DNA of 15,782 nucleotides, from NCBI GenBank assembly GCA_028281485.1, contig JANQJT010000185.1, positions 1-15,782 on the forward strand. The letters are read 5' to 3'. Every line of letters starts with the position of its first letter. Positions within the stretch are counted from its first letter, which is position 1. Both the position numbers and the translations under genes were made by a program. Shown piece after piece: positions 12,694-15,782 of this stretch. Under the pieces are notes generated by a model. It was not told the DNA's origin. It saw nothing but the letters and a program-made list of their open reading frames with translations, and searched no databases. The stretch is from Phycisphaeraceae bacterium. GTDB lineage: Bacteria; Planctomycetota; Phycisphaerae; Phycisphaerales; Zrk34.

Positions 12694-13893
12694 ATGGTCA
12701 AGGCACCCGGCATCCTCTTTACCGCGTTCGAACACAGCGGCGACGAACACGCGGCCCCCGTCATCGCCGAGCTGCGCCGCATGCTGCCCGACACGCCTAT
12801 CTACGCCACCGGCGGCGACCGCATGGCCGCGGCCGGCGCCGAGATCATTGAGAAAACCACCCACATGGGCCTGATGTTCGCCGACTCGGCCAGCCACATC
12901 CCCGAGCACTTCCGCCGCCTCAATCGCCTCAAGCGGTTCCTGGCCGACCACCCGATCGCCGTGCACGTGCCGACCGACTCGCCGGCGGCCAACTGGGACA
13001 TCTGCAAGCTCATCAAGCGGCGCTACGGCAAGCCCTCTGCCAGCGGCCCCGGCGCCAAGGTCGTGCATCTGGTGGCGCCGCAGGTGTGGGCGTGGGCGCA
13101 GTGGCGCGTGCGCAAGCTGCGCAAGTTCAGCGACATGGTGCTCTGCCTGCTGCCGTTCGAGCCGAGCTGGTTCGAGAAGCGCGGCGTCAACGCGCGGTTC
13201 ATCGGCCACCCGCTGTTCAATCACGCGATCGAAACCGATCCGCTGCGCTGGCAGGCGATGACCTACCCGACCGGGTCACCGAAGGTGGCGCTGATGCCCG
13301 GCTCTCGTGCCGCGGAGATCACGCGCAACTGGCCGATCATTGTCGATGCCTGGAAAGAGTTGAGCGCCCGCTTTCCGGGGGCGCAGGCCGTGGTGGCCGG
13401 CATCAACGCCGACTCGCTGAACCGCTTCCGCGAGCTGACGCCCGACATCCCCGACTCGATGCACCTGGTCCACAGCCAGACCGACGCGGTGATTCACTGG
13501 GCGGACGTGGTGCTGGCCGTCAGCGGCACGGTCTCGCTGCACATCGCCCGCCAGTCCAAGCCGATGGTGCTGATCTACAAGGCCAATCGCCTGACGTGGA
13601 CACTCGTCGGGCAGTTCCTGATCAACACGCGCACGTTCACGCTGCCGAACCTGATCCACTCCGGCCGGGTCGAAGGCGGCGACAGCCACATCGTCAAGGA
13701 GTTCATCCCCTTCCTCGGCGGATCGGTCGAGCCGATCGTCGATGAGGTCGCCCACCTGATCGACAACGACCGGGCGCGGGCGGTGCAGATCGAGGCGCTG
13801 GACAACATCGTGGCGCAGTTCCAACGCCACAACGCCGGCCGGGAAGCGGCGGAAACCATCGTCCAGATCATGCGACAGGATCAGACCGCCTGA
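12694..13893 (+). CDS. LpxB-family glycosyltransferase (lipid-A-disaccharide synthase-like, atypical)
   Basis: LpxB (GT19) joins UDP-2,3-diacylglucosamine and lipid X to make the lipid A disaccharide at the inner membrane. The 399 residues carry the family frame: FEHSGDEHAA (12-21, for GETSGD), D95 in VPTDSPAAN (E. coli D98), APQVWAWAQWRV (128-139), LPFEPSWFEKRGV then FIGHPL, LMPGSRAAEI (200-209), VSGTVSLHIA (276-285) and FTLPNLI. Several signature residues differ: WAWR is WAWA, SGTxxLE is SGTVSLH, PDFN is PAAN, and 8 or so extra residues follow LPNLI. The start at 12694 gives MVKAPGILFTAFEHSGD, preceded by GGGGAAAGTGATC. No other lipid A gene is in view. It may be true LpxB in a divergent lineage or a related transferase. 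Confidence 0.82.
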   Translation: MVKAPGILFTAFEHSGDEHAAPVIAELRRMLPDTPIYATGGDRMAAAGAEIIEKTTHMGLMFADSASHIPEHFRRLNRLKRFLADHPIAVHVPTDSPAANWDICKLIKRRYGKPSASGPGAKVVHLVAPQVWAWAQWRVRKLRKFSDMVLCLLPFEPSWFEKRGVNARFIGHPLFNHAIETDPLRWQAMTYPTGSPKVALMPGSRAAEITRNWPIIVDAWKELSARFPGAQAVVAGINADSLNRFRELTPDIPDSMHLVHSQTDAVIHWADVVLAVSGTVSLHIARQSKPMVLIYKANRLTWTLVGQFLINTRTFTLPNLIHSGRVEGGDSHIVKEFIPFLGGSVEPIVDEVAHLIDNDRARAVQIEALDNIVAQFQRHNAGREAAETIVQIMRQDQTA

Positions 13894-13931
13894 TCAGGTC
13901 GATCGCGGCCCGTGTCGAAACCAAAACGAAA

Positions 13932-14357
13932 TCAGATCATGCCCGCCCAGTCCGGCGGGAACACCAGCACGGGCAGCTCCGTCGACCGGATCACCTGCTG
14001 CGGCACGTCGCCGGCCAGGAGCCGCGCCATGCGCCCCTTGCCCGATGCACCGAGAATGATGAGCGTCACGTCGTGCGCACTGGCGGCGTTGAGGATCGCG
14101 CGAGCCACGTCGTCGCCGAACAACAACACGCCCTCGGCGGTGACACCGGCTTCGACAAGATTCGACGTCAGCATCGAGAGCGTCTGCTCCCCACGATCGC
14201 GCGCGTCCTGCTCCGAGTCGTCGTCGTCCTGCGACTGGGCGACGTGTGCCACAACTACTGACGCGTCCAACCTTTGTGCGAGGTCACGGATCGCGGCGCA
14301 CACCTTCTCACTGGCCCAGGGCGTGCTGACGGAGACAAGGATTCGGCTTCGTGCCAT
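13932..14357 (-). CDS. Universal stress protein (UspA family)
   Basis: The 141-residue product is a single UspA domain. It begins RILVSVSTPWASEKVCAAI, with a Rossmann-like beta strand near the N-terminus. GDDVARAILNAASAHDVTLIILGASGKGRMARLLAGDVPQQVIRSTELPVLVFP spans residues 81-134. The ATP-binding motif G-x2-G-x9-G is present (G103, G106, G116), but the residue after the last glycine is D rather than the usual S or T. An acidic segment (QDDDDSEQD, 43-51) sits in the variable loop. Family members bind ATP and modulate stress survival; the target is unknown. It converges with the lpxB-like gene, with 38 bp between and no clear terminator, and diverges from tkt. No strong Shine-Dalgarno precedes 14357. 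Confidence 0.9.
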   Translation of the reverse strand: MARSRILVSVSTPWASEKVCAAIRDLAQRLDASVVVAHVAQSQDDDDSEQDARDRGEQTLSMLTSNLVEAGVTAEGVLLFGDDVARAILNAASAHDVTLIILGASGKGRMARLLAGDVPQQVIRSTELPVLVFPPDWAGMI

Positions 14358-14411
14358 GCGGTGTGGTTCTCACTGAAAGAGAAGTGGACAAGACGGTATT
14401 CTACCGACAAC

Positions 14412-14536
14412 GCCCTACGGGGCCTAATCGTGTTTTTTCGGTGTGGATTGCCCGCCGCCGCCCCATCGCTCATAATCTGCTGACCCCGGAACCGGTCCAT
14501 TTGTTCACCCTATCCCCCACCGGCTGCCCCGTAGGG
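14412..14536. repeat. 11-bp inverted repeat in the usp-tkt spacer
   Basis: CCCTACGGGGC (14413-14423) and its exact reverse complement GCCCCGTAGGG (14526-14536) lie in the 200-bp divergent spacer, 102 bp apart. Each copy is itself a near palindrome (CCC and GGG around a short centre), so they could be two copies of one operator. One lies 55 bp before usp and the other 21 bp before tkt. Confidence 0.4.
14448..14476 (+). promoter_or_regulatory. Candidate sigma70-type promoter of tkt
   Basis: TTGCCC (14448-14453, four of six -35 bases) is separated by 17 bp from CATAAT (14471-14476, five of six -10 bases). A start near 14483 would give a leader of about 75 nt containing the second GCCCCGTAGGG copy. 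The match is moderate and the spacer is GC-rich. Confidence 0.4.
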
Positions 14537-14557
14537 TTCATAGTGAGATGTCAAAGC

Positions 14558-15782
14558 ATGAGTTACGCCGCCTCTGCTCACGCCAAAGCCATAGACCTGA
14601 TCAAACTCAGCTACGAGATGACCACCGCGTCGGGCTCGGGTCACCCGTCCTCCGCCGCGTCGCTCGGCCATCTCGTCACCATCCTGACCCATGATCATCT
14701 GCGCCACGATCCGGCCGAACCGGCCCACGGCGCATCCGACCGCCTCGTGCTCAGCGAAGGCCACGCCGTGCCGATCCTCTACGCGGCCTGCGCGGACCTT
14801 GGCGTCAACGCGGTCTTCGAGTCGCGCGTGCGACCGATGACGCGTGAGGACGCGCTGACATTGCGGCAATTCGACTCCCCCGTCGACGGACACCCCAATC
14901 CCGTCAAGGGCTTCCCGTTCTTCGACGCGGCCACCGGATCGCTGGGCCAGGGCCTCTCCGTCGCCGCGGGCATCGCGCTGGCGGCAAGGCTGGACGGGCT
15001 GGACCGGCGCGTGTTCTGCATCGTCGGTGACGGTGAGAGTCGCGAGGGTCAGATCTGGGAGGCGGTGGACTTCATCGCCGATCAACAGCTCGCGGCCGTG
15101 TGCCCGATCTTCAACTGCAACGTGTTTGCCCTGTCCAACGCCGTCGCGCCGCAACAGACCGCCGACACCACCGTCGCCAAGCTCAAGGCGGTGGGTTATG
15201 AAGTCGCCGACATCGACGGCCACGACCCCGAAGCAATCAAAAGCGCGCTCGACGCGCACGCCGCCAACCAAGCCGGCCCCGGCAAGCCGTTCGCCATCGT
15301 CGCGCGCACCGTCAAGGGCTGGGGCGCCGCCAGCCAGCAGGGCAACGGCCACCACGGCACGCCTGTGAAGGCTGACGATCTGCCAAGCGTGATGGCCGAG
15401 TTCGACGCCACCGCCGCGCAGCTTGGCGCGAGCTGGACCGACGGCGACCTGACCGTCTCTCCCATCACTTCCGACGCGCCACGGCCGGCTGAATCCACCG
15501 ATCTACCGACGCTGACCGAGGCGTTGCAGCGATTCGGCAAGGCCGATGCGCTGGCCAAAGGCAAGTGGGCCACGCGCCGCGCCTACGGCATTGCCGTGCG
15601 TGCATTAGGACACGCCAACCCGAGCGTGGTCGCGCTGGACGCGGACGTGCAGGGCTCGACGGGCGCCGCGGACTTCGCGAAAGACACCGACCTGGCCGAC
15701 CGCTTTGTCGAGTGCCGCATCGCCGAACAGAACATGGTCTCGGTCGCGGCGGGGTTGGGCGCAGCGGGCAAGGTTCCCTTCG
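14558..15782 (+). CDS. tkt: Transketolase (partial, C-terminus beyond right edge)
   Basis: Transketolase moves two-carbon ketol units between sugar phosphates in the pentose phosphate pathway, using thiamine diphosphate. The frame from ATG 14558 stays open for 408 residues to the window edge; full-length relatives have about 620-670. The cofactor-binding domain shows SGSGHPSSAAS (H29), SEGHAVPILYA (H69), DGHPNP (H112), TGSLGQGLS (127-134) and the ThDP motif GDGESREGQIWEA (D158), with N188 thirty residues later in FNCN. The pyrimidine-binding domain begins around KWATRRAYG and includes ECRIAEQNMV (E390), the glutamate that activates ThDP. The acidic residue usual before N188 is replaced (FNCN for DDN). 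No strong Shine-Dalgarno is seen; GAG lies about 10 nt upstream. Confidence 0.92.
   Translation, partial: MSYAASAHAKAIDLIKLSYEMTTASGSGHPSSAASLGHLVTILTHDHLRHDPAEPAHGASDRLVLSEGHAVPILYAACADLGVNAVFESRVRPMTREDALTLRQFDSPVDGHPNPVKGFPFFDAATGSLGQGLSVAAGIALAARLDGLDRRVFCIVGDGESREGQIWEAVDFIADQQLAAVCPIFNCNVFALSNAVAPQQTADTTVAKLKAVGYEVADIDGHDPEAIKSALDAHAANQAGPGKPFAIVARTVKGWGAASQQGNGHHGTPVKADDLPSVMAEFDATAAQLGASWTDGDLTVSPITSDAPRPAESTDLPTLTEALQRFGKADALAKGKWATRRAYGIAVRALGHANPSVVALDADVQGSTGAADFAKDTDLADRFVECRIAEQNMVSVAAGLGAAGKVPF

Noticed and set aside
13894..13931. Possible terminator between the lpxB-like and usp genes
   Set aside because: The 38-bp convergent spacer has only short GATCG/CGATC-type pairings and no T run on either strand.
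14398..14403. TAGAAT as -10 of a usp promoter on the minus strand
   Set aside because: The hexamer is good, but nothing like TTGACA lies 16-19 bp upstream, so I did not list it as a promoter.
14510..15355. Open frame on the minus strand, 281 codons
   Set aside because: It is antisense to transketolase, which has conserved motifs along the whole overlap.
1..15782. Search for a defence system, mobile element, CRISPR array, tRNA or attachment site
   Set aside because: No transposase, integrase, nuclease, repeat array or cloverleaf was seen. The left part is a core operon and the right part holds ordinary single genes.

Overview
The window is GC-rich bacterial chromosome. Its left 60 percent is a textbook S10-spc ribosomal protein operon on the minus strand; its right 40 percent is a mosaic of short housekeeping and accessory units on both strands. 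Divergent ribosomal protein signatures, an LpxB-family protein, a membrane-anchored GH113-like glycosidase and a small duplicated CxxC protein together suggest a planctomycete, perhaps of the Phycisphaerae. That placement is inference from gene content and protein flavour, not from a marker search.

Region 1 (1-9155, minus strand). Transcription starts at a strong sigma70-type promoter (TTGACA, 16-bp spacer, TATACT) and reads rpsJ, rplC, rplD, rplW, rplB, rpsS, rplV, rpsC, rplP, rpmC, rpsQ, rplN, rplX, rplE, rpsN, rpsH, rplF, rplR and rpsE, which runs off the left edge. All 19 genes are in the canonical order with nothing inserted. Most junctions are 60 nt or shorter, and several are translationally coupled. 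The exceptions lie at the head of the operon: a 110-nt rpsJ-rplC spacer and a 186-nt rplC-rplD spacer, both rich in hairpins. L2 and L3 carry unusual sequence at the segments that approach the peptidyl transferase centre.

Region 2 (9354-11182). A Bfd-like [2Fe-2S] protein (minus) and the thiol peroxidase gene tpx (plus) diverge from a 109-bp spacer. The intrinsic terminator of tpx ends directly against the start codon of a membrane-anchored alpha/beta hydrolase.

Region 3 (11185-13893). A membrane-anchored GH113-like glycosidase and, 2 nt behind it, a small protein with four CxxC pairs form a minus-strand pair. They run convergently into the hydrolase with only 2 bp between stop codons. A divergent LpxB-family glycosyltransferase reads away on the plus strand.

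Region 4 (13932-15782). A universal stress protein (minus) and a transketolase cut by the right edge (plus) diverge from a 200-bp spacer containing an 11-bp inverted repeat.

I see no tRNA, rRNA, CRISPR array, insertion sequence, phage gene or obvious defence system. The best second-look items are the paired L2/L3 changes, the rplC-rplD spacer, the atypical LpxB homologue and the duplicated CxxC protein next to the glycosidase.
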